Translations under genes and position numbers: made by a program
In this document: piece after piece, positions 8,489 to 16,817 of the stretch
How positions within the stretch are numbered: the first letter of the stretch is position 1
Layout of the letters: the number at the start of each line of letters is the position of its first letter
Assembly (NCBI GenBank): GCA_934636655.1
Contig: CAKUAS010000009.1
Span: 41,569-105,568 of the forward strand
DNA length: 64,000 nt
Source: an uncultured Oscillospiraceae bacterium
GTDB taxonomy: Bacteria; Bacillota; Clostridia; Oscillospirales; Oscillospiraceae
Direction: 5' to 3'
The notes under the pieces: generated by a model
What the model saw: only the letters and a program-made list of their open reading frames with translations
Databases searched by the model: none
What the model was told of the DNA's origin: nothing

Positions 8489-10539
8489 CAGTAAATTATC
8501 CTCACGCGGCGCGGCAGCATCTCGAGTGCGTGGCGGCTTCCGCCGACGCACTTTTCGCCGTCGAGCGCCCAGGCAAGCTTTTTCATACACTCGATCTCTA
8601 CCTTATCCGTGCGGCAGAAGGATATAAGCTCATTGTTCAGGTTCTGCTCGCGCAGAGCCGCGATGGTCGACTGGAGCTCGGCCGGCGAGTTCGGGCGGCG
8701 GATGAGCAGCACCTCAAACAGGCCGTCGTCGGCAACGACCTTCTGTCCGAAGAAGTCGAGTGCACCGGCCAGCGCACTTGACGAGGCGACAACGCCGAAC
8801 ACGAACTCGCCCTCCTGCGTCTGCCCGTTTATCGTAACGCGCAGATGCTCGCTCTGGAGCTTTGCCAGATCCTTTATGCCGTCGAGAACATAGGCGTAGA
8901 AGCCCATTTTGTTCTTCAGTCTCTGCGGCGTGGTGTACGGCAGCCAGGTAAACGCGCCGAAATCGGCCGCATTTATGAAATACTTGCCTCCAAGACGGCC
9001 CACGTCGATACGGTGCTCCTTGCCGGAGACGATCTTTTTCGCCGTTTTCGCAACGTCGCAGCTTATGCCGTGAAACTCCGCAAAATCGTTCGTGCTGCCG
9101 GCCGGCATGTAGCCGATGGGTATATCGAGACCTGCTTCTATCATGCCGGATATCGTCTCATTGAGCGTTCCGTCGCCGCCGGAGCAGCAGATCATGTCAA
9201 ATCCCTTGCCGTAGGCCTTGACGTACTCTGTTGCGTCGCCGCGGCCGCGCGTCGGGTAAAAGCTCACGCGGTAGCCCGCGTCCATGAACGTGCCGGTGAC
9301 CTCGGCGAGGGAGCGCATCATCTCGCCCTTACCGGCAACGGGGTTTATTATGAGCATCATGCTCTTTCCCTCGGCGGGCATACTGCGAGCGGGCTCGACT
9401 TCGGGCTCAGCCTTACTGTCAGAGCGCTCCGCGTCAAAGCGGCGGTACTCGGCGCAGACTGTGTCGTATATGGTTTTCGTCGCCTCGAAGGGGAAGTCGT
9501 TTTCCCGCTGGCGCACCATCTCCATTGGATCGACAGCGCCGCTCAGGCAGGTCTCGACAAGGTGCGCCATGCCCGAGGCGGTATCGGCCTCAAGTGCGTA
9601 GGCGTTGTCGGTCATAAACTCTATATTGCGGCTTTCACAGCCGGGGACGGCATCGATAAACAGTATCGGCAGGCGCTTCATGACCGCCTCGGTCGTACTC
9701 AGGCCGCCGGCCTTTGTGATGATGAGGTCGGCCGCATCCATGTACAGGCTCATCTTGTCGGTAAAGCCGCAGATCTTTATGCGTATGTCGTCGCCCGCGA
9801 GAAATTGCAGGTCCTTTTCAAGCTGATGATTGCTGCCGCAGACAATGACAAGGCTGTCATTGTCGTCCATTATCTCGCCGATGCGCAGGGCTATGCTGCG
9901 TATCGGGCCGCAGCCCATGCTGCCGCAGCACAGGAGCAGCAGCCTGCCCTCCTCGCTCATGCCAAGGGCGCGGCGCGCGGCCTTTTTGTCGCTTCTGCGG
10001 CAGAACTCCTCGCGCACGGGAATGCCCGAGGCGACGATCCTGTTTGCCGGTATGCCCTGGCTTACGAACTCCTCGCGCAGCTTCTCGTGCGGAATGAAAT
10101 ACTTATCCGCAACGATCTCCGATACGCCGGGGCTGCATGTGTAGTCTGTCGCAACGAAAAAGCTCGGGATATTTATCTCGCGGTTTATCCTAAGCTCCGT
10201 CATCATCATCGCCGCAAAAACGTGCACGCTTATGACGACGTCGTAGCTGCCGGAAAACAGCACCTTGCACAGCTCATCGGCACCCTTTGCATTCTGCTCA
10301 TAGAGCCTGCTCTGCGGCGTCAGCTCGCTTATGCGATAGCCCATACCGTAAATGCGCGGAATGTATTTATACGCAAGCTCATGGCCGCGGCTTATGAGCT
10401 CCGCGCGTGCCTTGGGCAGAAAATCGAGTGCGTTTACAATGTCGCACTCGCAGTTCATTTTCTCAAAATACGCGCATATCGCGGAAGCGGCGCTGTTGTG
10501 TCCGCCGCCGGTGTTGCAGCTTAATATAAGTACCTTCAC
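8488..10539 (-). CDS. Fusion of UgtP/MGDG-synthase-like glycosyltransferase and diacylglycerol kinase
   Basis: 683 residues in two catalytic parts. Residues 1-370 resemble processive diacylglycerol glucosyltransferases: TGGGHNSAA (10-18), IPSFFVATDYTC, the sugar-nucleotide motif KAGGLSTTEA (276-285) and a GT-B fold. An acidic linker leads to a DagK/YegS lipid kinase from about 392, with LIINPVAGKG, the nucleotide loop GGDGT (454-458) and MPAGSTNDFA. The two parts act on the same lipid: one glucosylates diacylglycerol, the other phosphorylates it to phosphatidic acid. A fused enzyme could partition diacylglycerol between glycolipid and phospholipid pools (inference). The GTG start overlaps the upstream stop (GTGA), with GGAGG 11 bases before it. 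Confidence 0.88.
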   Translation of the reverse strand: MKVLILSCNTGGGHNSAASAICAYFEKMNCECDIVNALDFLPKARAELISRGHELAYKYIPRIYGMGYRISELTPQSRLYEQNAKGADELCKVLFSGSYDVVISVHVFAAMMMTELRINREINIPSFFVATDYTCSPGVSEIVADKYFIPHEKLREEFVSQGIPANRIVASGIPVREEFCRRSDKKAARRALGMSEEGRLLLLCCGSMGCGPIRSIALRIGEIMDDNDSLVIVCGSNHQLEKDLQFLAGDDIRIKICGFTDKMSLYMDAADLIITKAGGLSTTEAVMKRLPILFIDAVPGCESRNIEFMTDNAYALEADTASGMAHLVETCLSGAVDPMEMVRQRENDFPFEATKTIYDTVCAEYRRFDAERSDSKAEPEVEPARSMPAEGKSMMLIINPVAGKGEMMRSLAEVTGTFMDAGYRVSFYPTRGRGDATEYVKAYGKGFDMICCSGGDGTLNETISGMIEAGLDIPIGYMPAGSTNDFAEFHGISCDVAKTAKKIVSGKEHRIDVGRLGGKYFINAADFGAFTWLPYTTPQRLKNKMGFYAYVLDGIKDLAKLQSEHLRVTINGQTQEGEFVFGVVASSSALAGALDFFGQKVVADDGLFEVLLIRRPNSPAELQSTIAALREQNLNNELISFCRTDKVEIECMKKLAWALDGEKCVGGSRHALEMLPRRVRIIY

Positions 10540-11009
10540 TGTTTTGCAGCCCTCCTCTTTCTGCGCTGCTCAAGCAGCACGAGCCTTGGTCTGTTGTATC
10601 TCTGTATCAATATAAACGGAACATTTCCCAAAATATTATACACAAGCCAGAAAGCGACCGCCCAGCCGCTGTGCCAGAACAGGAATATGCCCAGCGACAG
10701 AACGATGAGCCAGAAATGGACACACTCGGCAACGCAGGTCTCGGCGATCAGAACATCCATGCCCTGCTCGCGGTTCTGCTTGGTCATTTTCTTCTTGACC
10801 ATGTCCGGCATGATGCGGCTCATATCGGGAAGGACATCCTTCCAGTGCTTTATTCCGAGCTTCTCATATACCTTGCCGCCGTTTTCCCAGTCCGCCGCGC
10901 GGTAAGGGAACTTTTCGGCCGAAAACCACGCGCGCGGAAGCGCCTGACCGACAAAGTGCGAAACTATGCCGAGAACGGCTATATAAATGACCGCATAGAG
11001 TAAGCTCAT
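10536..11009 (-). CDS. CrtO-like acyltransferase family membrane protein
   Basis: 157 residues with an N-terminal membrane segment and two more near 90-135. The C-terminal YNILGNVPFILIQRYNRPRL is the hallmark of the glycosyl-4,4'-diaponeurosporenoate acyltransferase (CrtO) family, which in Staphylococcus acylates the sugar of staphyloxanthin. No carotenoid synthase is seen nearby; beside a glycolipid synthase, acylation of a glycolipid sugar is the simplest inference. GGAGG precedes the ATG. It overlaps pgsA upstream and the fusion gene downstream by 4 bases each. Confidence 0.8.
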   Translation of the reverse strand: MSLLYAVIYIAVLGIVSHFVGQALPRAWFSAEKFPYRAADWENGGKVYEKLGIKHWKDVLPDMSRIMPDMVKKKMTKQNREQGMDVLIAETCVAECVHFWLIVLSLGIFLFWHSGWAVAFWLVYNILGNVPFILIQRYNRPRLVLLEQRRKRRAAKQ

Positions 11010-11584
11010 TTTTTACCTCCGAGGATCTTCACATATCTTGCAGTGTAAACTATAAGGCTCAGGACGATGAGTCCCGCGCAGACGACCGTGCAGCCAATTG
11101 ACACCGACTGCGGCAGATACGGCAAAATGACATGCAGCATCATGACGGCGTAGATAACGCCCGTGCAGAGCTTGCCGACCCATATCGCGCTGTTTACCGT
11201 ATCGGTCTTTTTAAGGACATACCAGCCCATACCGAGCATAACTATCTCCTTTACGACGTGCAGCCCAAGAAGCCACCACATAGCGGGATAGCGCATCGCA
11301 ACGCAGAGCATCATGGCGCACTGCGTGAGCTTATCGGCCACGGGGTCGAGCACCTTGCCGAGATCCGTCACCATATTGTACTTTCGGGCTATGCGTCCGT
11401 CGAGGATATCGCTCAGGCCGCTGGCGGCGAGCGTAATGAGCGCCTCCGTGAAATCCTCTTGCACATAAAGCACTATAAACAGCGGTATCAGCAGCAGACG
11501 GAAATAGCTGAGCATGTTCGGGATCGAAAATGCCTCGGCGCGTATCTGCTTGCCTATGTCTCTCTTTATCGGGTCGTTTGACAT
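11006..11584 (-). CDS. pgsA: CDP-alcohol phosphatidyltransferase (PgsA-like)
   Basis: 192 residues with several membrane segments. The CDP-alcohol phosphatidyltransferase motif DG-x2-AR-x8-G-x3-D-x3-D is complete in DGRIARKYNMVTDLGKVLDP plus VADK. Family members transfer a phosphatidyl group from CDP-diacylglycerol, here probably to glycerol-3-phosphate to form PG-phosphate. Other alcohol acceptors cannot be excluded. It is first in the lipid operon and transcribed away from the COG2509 gene. Confidence 0.88.
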   Translation of the reverse strand: MSNDPIKRDIGKQIRAEAFSIPNMLSYFRLLLIPLFIVLYVQEDFTEALITLAASGLSDILDGRIARKYNMVTDLGKVLDPVADKLTQCAMMLCVAMRYPAMWWLLGLHVVKEIVMLGMGWYVLKKTDTVNSAIWVGKLCTGVIYAVMMLHVILPYLPQSVSIGCTVVCAGLIVLSLIVYTARYVKILGGKK

Positions 11585-11793
11585 GTTCTCACCATCTCAA
11601 TTTATATTTCCTTTATATTTTATAGGCATTTTAAAATCCCGTCAAGTTATTGGCAATACACACCTCGGCGCAAGTGTCCAGTAACGCGCTAAACTTATCG
11701 GAAAATTTACAATTTATTAATTACTATGCCACAGGAAATCCGTATAATACGCAGGGCTCGTTTGGGTCTACATTACATACGGGGGCAATTATA

Positions 11794-13185
11794 ATGAATA
11801 ATTCATACGATGTTGCAATTATCGGCTGCGGCACGGCCGGCATTTTCGCAGGCTATGAGCTTATAGCCCGCCATCCGGAGCTTAAGATCTGTGTGCTCGA
11901 TCAGGGCGGAGATATCTATTCAAGACACTGCCCCATCGTCGCGGGCAAGGTCAAGGAGTGCATCCATTGCAGCGTGTGCGACACGATGTGCGGCTTCGGC
12001 GGCGCGGGCGCGTTTTCCGACGGAAAGTATAACTTCACGACCCAGTTCGGCGGCTGGCTGACCGATTTCATGGACGACGACGAGGTCATGAGCCTTATAA
12101 ATTACGTCGACACCGTCAACATGAAATACGGCGCAACGGACAAGACCTTTTCGACCGATACACCCGAGGCGAGAGCTCTCGAGCGCGAGGCATTAAAATA
12201 TGACCTTCACCTGCTTCAGGCAAAGGTCAAGCATCTCGGCACCGAGAATAATCTGCGCATCCTTCAGAACATGTACGAGGATCTGCGCAAGGTCATAGAA
12301 TACCGCTTCCGCACCGAGGTGTGCAGCATAGATCGCGACGGCGAGGGCTACTCGCTTTCGCTCAGGCAGGGCGGGGACATAAAGTGCCGCTACCTCATCG
12401 TAGCGCCCGGCAGAAGCGGCGCGGAGTGGTTCTCCGAGCAGTGCCGCAAGCTTGGGGTGAAGCTCATAAACAATCAGGTCGACGTCGGCGTTCGCGTCGA
12501 GCTTCCGGCCACGGTCTTTGAGCACATCACCGACGTTGTTTACGAATCCAAGCTCATCTACCGCACAAAGCAGTACGGCGACAAGGTACGCACCTTCTGC
12601 ATGAACCCCTACGGCCACGTCGTTGCAGAAAACGTCGAGGGCATAAACACCGTTAACGGCCACTCCTATTCCGATCCCGCTCTGCGCAGCGCAAACACGA
12701 ACTTTGCGCTTCTGGTATCCAACCGATTCACAGAGCCCTTTGACCAGCCCTACCGTTACGGCAAGCACATCGCCTCGCTGAGCAACATGCTCTCCGGCGG
12801 CGTTCTGGTCCAGCGCTTCGGCGACCTCGTCAAGGGAGTTCGCACGAACGAGCACCGTCTCGCGCAGTCTTACACCCGCCCGACGCTCACAGCGGCTGTC
12901 CCCGGCGACCTGAGCCTTGCTCTGCCGAAGAGACAGCTCGACGATATCATTGAGATGATCTACGCCTTGGACAAGATCGCTCCGGGCACGGCAAACTACG
13001 ATACGCTCCTGTACGGCGCGGAGGTCAAGTTCTATTCCTCGCGTCTCGAGCTCTCCGGCGATCTCGAAACAAAGTTTTCAAACTTCTTCGCCATCGGCGA
13101 CGGCGCAGGCATCACCCGCGGCCTTGCTCAGGCGGCGGCCTCCGGCGTGAAGGTCGCGCAGGTCATCTCCGAGCGCCTCGGATGA
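11794..13185 (+). CDS. COG2509-type FAD-dependent dehydrogenase
   Basis: 463 residues. The N-terminal FAD site IIGCGTAGIFAGYEL is followed by the conserved Cys-rich stretch CPIVAGKVKECIHCSVC, then DTMCGFGGAGAFSDGK, characteristic of uncharacterised COG2509 flavoproteins. The C-terminus has the second FAD motif FFAIGDGAGITRGLAQA. The cysteines could bind a cluster or form disulphides. A frame continues 48 residues upstream from a TTG, but the internal ATG is preceded by GGGGG and aligns with the FAD motif. Its substrate is unknown. A strong terminator follows. Confidence 0.88.
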   Translation: MNNSYDVAIIGCGTAGIFAGYELIARHPELKICVLDQGGDIYSRHCPIVAGKVKECIHCSVCDTMCGFGGAGAFSDGKYNFTTQFGGWLTDFMDDDEVMSLINYVDTVNMKYGATDKTFSTDTPEARALEREALKYDLHLLQAKVKHLGTENNLRILQNMYEDLRKVIEYRFRTEVCSIDRDGEGYSLSLRQGGDIKCRYLIVAPGRSGAEWFSEQCRKLGVKLINNQVDVGVRVELPATVFEHITDVVYESKLIYRTKQYGDKVRTFCMNPYGHVVAENVEGINTVNGHSYSDPALRSANTNFALLVSNRFTEPFDQPYRYGKHIASLSNMLSGGVLVQRFGDLVKGVRTNEHRLAQSYTRPTLTAAVPGDLSLALPKRQLDDIIEMIYALDKIAPGTANYDTLLYGAEVKFYSSRLELSGDLETKFSNFFAIGDGAGITRGLAQAAASGVKVAQVISERLG

Positions 13186-13195
13186 TTAAAACAGC

Positions 13196-13232
13196 AAAAA
13201 CGACGGACGCAGTTTGTGTCCGTCGTTTTTTT
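13196..13232 (+). terminator. Terminator after the COG2509 gene
   Basis: AAAAACGACGGAC paired with GTCCGTCGTTTTTTT around a 9-base loop. The T-run favours plus-strand termination; A-runs upstream allow use by the convergent GH18 gene as well. Confidence 0.9.
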
Positions 13233-13237
13233 GCGTT

Positions 13238-14368
13238 TCACACTATCTTTTCGGTTGAAAATTCGCTCTCAAGCACCGCAAAGCCCGCGCGATTTCGCAT
13301 ATTAACGGTCCATATGCTTATCCCCGCAAGGCCGTATTCTCGCACGAGCGCAAGCCGTGCGCGGACGCTGCGTGCATCCTCAAACCACACCTCGTGCCGC
13401 ACGCCCGAGGGATCGGTGTAGTTAAAAAACGGTGCCTGCGCTGTTTCGTCAAACCTTATCTGCGCAAAAACGGACGCAGCCAGATTCGCGGCCGCAGCGT
13501 TCGATATGACCTGCGCCGCCTGTCCCTGCTTCCATGGAAGAGCCCAATTGTAGCCGTAATTTGAAAAGCCGAGCAGGATCTTCGACGGCGGCATTTTCGT
13601 CACCGCGTAGGCTATGACCCTGCGCATTTCATTCACCGGCGATATCGCGCGCGGCGCTGAATATGTATAGCCCCATTCGTAGGTCATGATGACGACTCTG
13701 TCGCAATATTGCCCGTGTGCGGCATAGTCGTGCGCGGTGTACAAAACGCCGTACTGATCGTCCGATGTCTTAGGCGCTATGGCGCTCGAGAGCATGTAGC
13801 CGTTTGCGTGCAGCGTTTCGGACATGCGTTTTAAAAATGCGTTGTAGCCCTCGCGGTCGTAGGGCTGGACATACTCGATGTTGAGATTCACTCCGTAATA
13901 TCCGCGGGCTCGGAGCGCGGAGAGCGTGTTCTGCACCAGCGTATCCTGCGCGGCCGTATCCGTGAATATGCTGTGGGCAATGTCGCTTGAAAAGCCGCCG
14001 TTTGCGCCGAGATTGGTAAGCGTTAAGAGCGGCGCGCAGCTTTGCTCCCACGCGGCGCTTATCATTTTCTCGTCATCAATGGGCGTGATGCCGCCCGTTT
14101 CGTCAATGTGCCACGAGAACGGGCACAGATACGTCAGCTGCGGCAGGACAGCACCGAGCTGCTGTTCGCTTATGTTCGGGTAAGCGTAGCCGTTTACCTC
14201 CGTTTCTGACACCGGGCGCGCTCCGTCGGGAATGACTATCGCCTGCCCGACGCTCAGCCGCGCGGGGTCTGTGAGCTCATTTAATTCGGCAAGCTCCTGC
14301 ACCGTCACTCCGTTTGCCCGCGCTATCGAATAAAGGCTGTCGCCCCGCCGGGCAATATAAATTCTCAT
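13238..14368 (-). CDS. LysM-GH18 glycosidase, SleL/YaaH-like
   Basis: 376 residues. One LysM peptidoglycan-binding domain opens the protein (RGDSLYSIARANGVTVQELA, with VGQAIVIPDG), followed by a GH18 domain with SAIAPKTSDDQYG and VIMTYEWGY. This architecture matches spore cortex-lytic N-acetylglucosaminidases (SleL/YaaH). The catalytic region reads YYGVNLNIEY: the Glu is kept, but the Asp two residues before it in the usual DxE is Asn, which may alter activity. No signal peptide is seen, as expected for enzymes deposited from the mother cell. The ATG with AGAGGTG is preferred over a longer frame; both lie inside a hairpin. Confidence 0.85.
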   Translation of the reverse strand: MRIYIARRGDSLYSIARANGVTVQELAELNELTDPARLSVGQAIVIPDGARPVSETEVNGYAYPNISEQQLGAVLPQLTYLCPFSWHIDETGGITPIDDEKMISAAWEQSCAPLLTLTNLGANGGFSSDIAHSIFTDTAAQDTLVQNTLSALRARGYYGVNLNIEYVQPYDREGYNAFLKRMSETLHANGYMLSSAIAPKTSDDQYGVLYTAHDYAAHGQYCDRVVIMTYEWGYTYSAPRAISPVNEMRRVIAYAVTKMPPSKILLGFSNYGYNWALPWKQGQAAQVISNAAAANLAASVFAQIRFDETAQAPFFNYTDPSGVRHEVWFEDARSVRARLALVREYGLAGISIWTVNMRNRAGFAVLESEFSTEKIV

Positions 14369-14399
14369 ACCATCACCTCTGTAAATGGTATGAGAATTT
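14359..14399 (-). promoter_or_regulatory. Hairpin enclosing the GH18 ribosome-binding site and start codon
   Basis: A 15-bp perfect inverted repeat (14359-14373 with 14385-14399) encloses an 11-base loop. On the minus-strand mRNA the loop carries the Shine-Dalgarno AGAGGTG and the start codon lies in the 3' arm. It may limit translation when folded, or end read-through from the gntR-type gene; the tail after it is not U-rich, so translational control is the better reading. Confidence 0.55.
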
Positions 14400-14417
14400 T
14401 TATCGCTTAATACTGTA

Positions 14418-15131
14418 TCATCCCTGCGTAATGCCGAGATAGCTGTCCGCGTTATCCCGGAACATCCTGACCGCGCCGTTCCCGTCACCGGCGGCAATGA
14501 ATTTTGCAAAGCCCTCCAGCGATGACAGCGTCTCGTCAAGCCCCATTTTCTCTATCCAGTCCCTCCAGAACGTTATGCTTACATCCTTAAATCCGTTCAT
14601 TATAAGCGGTATCATATTATTGCCAGACTTTATGCATATGTAAATGTGAAACCGATACACCAGCTCCGCCAACAGATCGATATTGTCCGGCTCTCGCGCC
14701 GCGGCATCCCGTACATCCTTTATATGCATACGCAGCATGAGTATCTGGTCGTCGGTATGCTTCCCGGCCATTAATCTCATCGCCATGCCCTCAAGCGCCT
14801 CATGCACCTGCAAAAGGGATTCGACCGTTTCACGATCGAGCCTGCCGCCGTTATATTTAAGCAGAGCAAGCAGAGTGTCAACATTCCCCGTCTCGGAAAA
14901 ATCGGCCACATAAACGCCGTGGCGCGGCACGATCTTCAAAAAGCCCTGCCGCTCGAGATTTTTTATTCCGAGATGCACGATGCTCTTGCTGACGCGCATA
15001 CTGTCGGCAAGCTCACGCTCCGTCGGGAGCTTTTCGCCTGTTTTCATCCTTCCGGACAGGATCATCCCCTGTATCTGCTGCTCAAAGATCTCTGTTATCG
15101 TCGGCGCAACTATCGCTTCGAACTTCTGCAT
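14418..15131 (-). CDS. GntR/FadR-family (FCD) transcription regulator
   Basis: 237 residues. An N-terminal winged helix (GEKLPTERELADSMRVSKSI) is followed by an all-helical FCD ligand domain (LLQVHEALEGMAMRLMA, RFHIYICIKSGNN). FCD regulators usually bind small carboxylic acids through a metal site. GGAGG precedes the chosen ATG; a longer frame adds 25 unlikely residues. It is divergent from the flavoprotein-ferredoxin reductase pair, with a palindrome between them, so it probably controls that pair and itself. Confidence 0.88.
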   Translation of the reverse strand: MQKFEAIVAPTITEIFEQQIQGMILSGRMKTGEKLPTERELADSMRVSKSIVHLGIKNLERQGFLKIVPRHGVYVADFSETGNVDTLLALLKYNGGRLDRETVESLLQVHEALEGMAMRLMAGKHTDDQILMLRMHIKDVRDAAAREPDNIDLLAELVYRFHIYICIKSGNNMIPLIMNGFKDVSITFWRDWIEKMGLDETLSSLEGFAKFIAAGDGNGAVRMFRDNADSYLGITQG

Positions 15132-15202
15132 GACACAACCTCCGCTGTGATACTGGTCAAAACATAACCACAGCAAAAATATAGCGTTTTTATGCCTAAA
15201 TG

Positions 15203-15218
15203 TCAAGTAAATACTTGA
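15203..15218. promoter_or_regulatory. Candidate operator for the GntR-type regulator
   Basis: Perfect palindrome TCAAGTA-AA-TACTTGA in the divergent region between the regulator and the redox operon. The GT...AC half-sites fit FadR-subfamily operators in general form. Confidence 0.55.
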
Positions 15219-15300
15219 TTTTATTTTTAACGATCGCTATACTTTCCGCAGTGATTAGACCACAGTGTTATTAGGAAACAATTCTTTAAGGAGGAAAACG

Positions 15301-16815
15301 ATGCAGAAATTTGATGCAATTGTTATCGGCGGCGGCTCCGGCGGCAACGTCGGTGCGCTGACGCTGCAAAAGGGCGGAAAGAAGACCCTTCTCATTGAGA
15401 AGCACAACATCACCGGAGGCACGGGCTCGTCCTTCCGGCGCGGCCGCTTTGAGTTTGAGACGGCGCTGCACCAGCTCTACGGCATAACGGACGACTACAA
15501 GGGCGACAAGGGACAGCTCAGGAAGATATTCGAGGAGCTCAATGTTTACGACAAGCTGGACTTTGTTGTGCAGCACGAGACCTTCCGTCTCGCTCTCGGC
15601 GACCTGTCCGTCGCGTTTCCCGGCAGTCACGAGGGCTTCAAGGCCGTGTGCAAGAAGGTCTCTCCGGCGGAGGCGGATGCAGTGGACAAGTACCAGGAGC
15701 TGTGCGACAAGGTCGCGGAGGAGTTCTATGATCTTTTCGCCTGCATTGCCGAGGACGGAAGGATCTCCAAGGAGCGCTTCCCCAATCTCTTCGAGTACGG
15801 CCCCCTGCCCACGGCGGAGCTTCTGAGCAAGTTTTTCAAGCATCCTCTCGTTATCGGCGCATACTCGACCTACTACGGATATCTCGGCATACCCGTCGAG
15901 ACCAGCCCCTTTGTCGACATGGCACTGTGCTATGCCCGCGGCGAGGGCACCTGCTATGTCAAGGGCGGCAGCGCAATGATGTCGGCAGCCATAACCAACG
16001 AATTCATGGACTGCGGCGGTACCGTCAAGCTCGGCAGCGCCGTTACCAAGATCCTCGTCGAGGACGGCAGGGTAAAGGGCGTGCAGTGCGACGACGGAAC
16101 GGAATACTGTGCCGACATGGTCCTGAGCAACATGAACAAGGTTCGTGCCTATGTCGATCTTCTCGACGAGAAGGATGTGCCCGAGCAGGTATTCGACGAT
16201 CTGCGCGTCTCCGTTCCCAGCCAGTCCATATTCTCCGTGTACATGGGGCTTGACTGCACCCCGGAGGAGGCTGGTATTCTTAACGAGACCAGCTTCTGCC
16301 GCAAGGTCACCGACCCCTCCAAGACGATGGCGACCCGCTATGACGTTAACCTTCGCACGGATTACCTGTCCGGAGTGGAGTTTTCCTGCTATAACGTCGA
16401 CACTCCGGACGCAAGCCCCGAGGGCACCTGCGTCCTCTCCGTTCTGGCAAGCAAGGTTCCCGACTGGTTCCTCAGCTGCCCTATCGACGAGTATTATGAG
16501 CGCAAGGACCACTATCTCGAAGAGGTGCTTGACTACGTCTACGAGTGCTATCCCGGCGTAAAGGGACATATTGAGGAGATCGACGCCGCGACGCCCGTCA
16601 CGCTGATGCGTTATCTCGGCTCGCTCAACGGCGGCATCTACGGTCTTGACGCATACATGAAGGACTACATCGCAAACAAGCTCGATGTTGATTCCCCGAT
16701 AAAGGGGCTGTACTTCTGCGGCTCGTCCGTGTTCGCAGGCGGCTTCAACGTTTCCATGACGAGCGGCCATTTCGTCGCCAAAAGAATGCTGCATGACGCA
16801 GGGAAGGAGGCATAA
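15301..16815 (+). CDS. Phytoene-desaturase-like FAD-dependent oxidoreductase
   Basis: 504 residues. The FAD site IVIGGGSGGNVGALTLQKGG and IEKHNITGGTGSSFRRG, with a C-terminal GLYFCGSSVFAGGFNVSMTS, match the carotenoid desaturase/isomerase-like (COG1233) flavoproteins. No phytoene synthase is nearby, so carotenoid work is unlikely; such proteins also reduce or isomerise unsaturated lipids and acids. AAGGAGG precedes the ATG. The next gene, a ferredoxin reductase with its own 2Fe-2S domain, follows after two bases and probably supplies electrons. Confidence 0.85.
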   Translation: MQKFDAIVIGGGSGGNVGALTLQKGGKKTLLIEKHNITGGTGSSFRRGRFEFETALHQLYGITDDYKGDKGQLRKIFEELNVYDKLDFVVQHETFRLALGDLSVAFPGSHEGFKAVCKKVSPAEADAVDKYQELCDKVAEEFYDLFACIAEDGRISKERFPNLFEYGPLPTAELLSKFFKHPLVIGAYSTYYGYLGIPVETSPFVDMALCYARGEGTCYVKGGSAMMSAAITNEFMDCGGTVKLGSAVTKILVEDGRVKGVQCDDGTEYCADMVLSNMNKVRAYVDLLDEKDVPEQVFDDLRVSVPSQSIFSVYMGLDCTPEEAGILNETSFCRKVTDPSKTMATRYDVNLRTDYLSGVEFSCYNVDTPDASPEGTCVLSVLASKVPDWFLSCPIDEYYERKDHYLEEVLDYVYECYPGVKGHIEEIDAATPVTLMRYLGSLNGGIYGLDAYMKDYIANKLDVDSPIKGLYFCGSSVFAGGFNVSMTSGHFVAKRMLHDAGKEA

Positions 16816-16817
16816 GC

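Noticed and set aside
8489..8590. Longer N-terminus of the HAD phosphatase
   Set aside because: Arg-rich residues arise from the end of the upstream gene read in another frame.
11650..11793. N-terminal extension of the COG2509 protein from a TTG
   Set aside because: A later ATG has a better ribosome-binding site and starts at the FAD motif; the extension is low-complexity.
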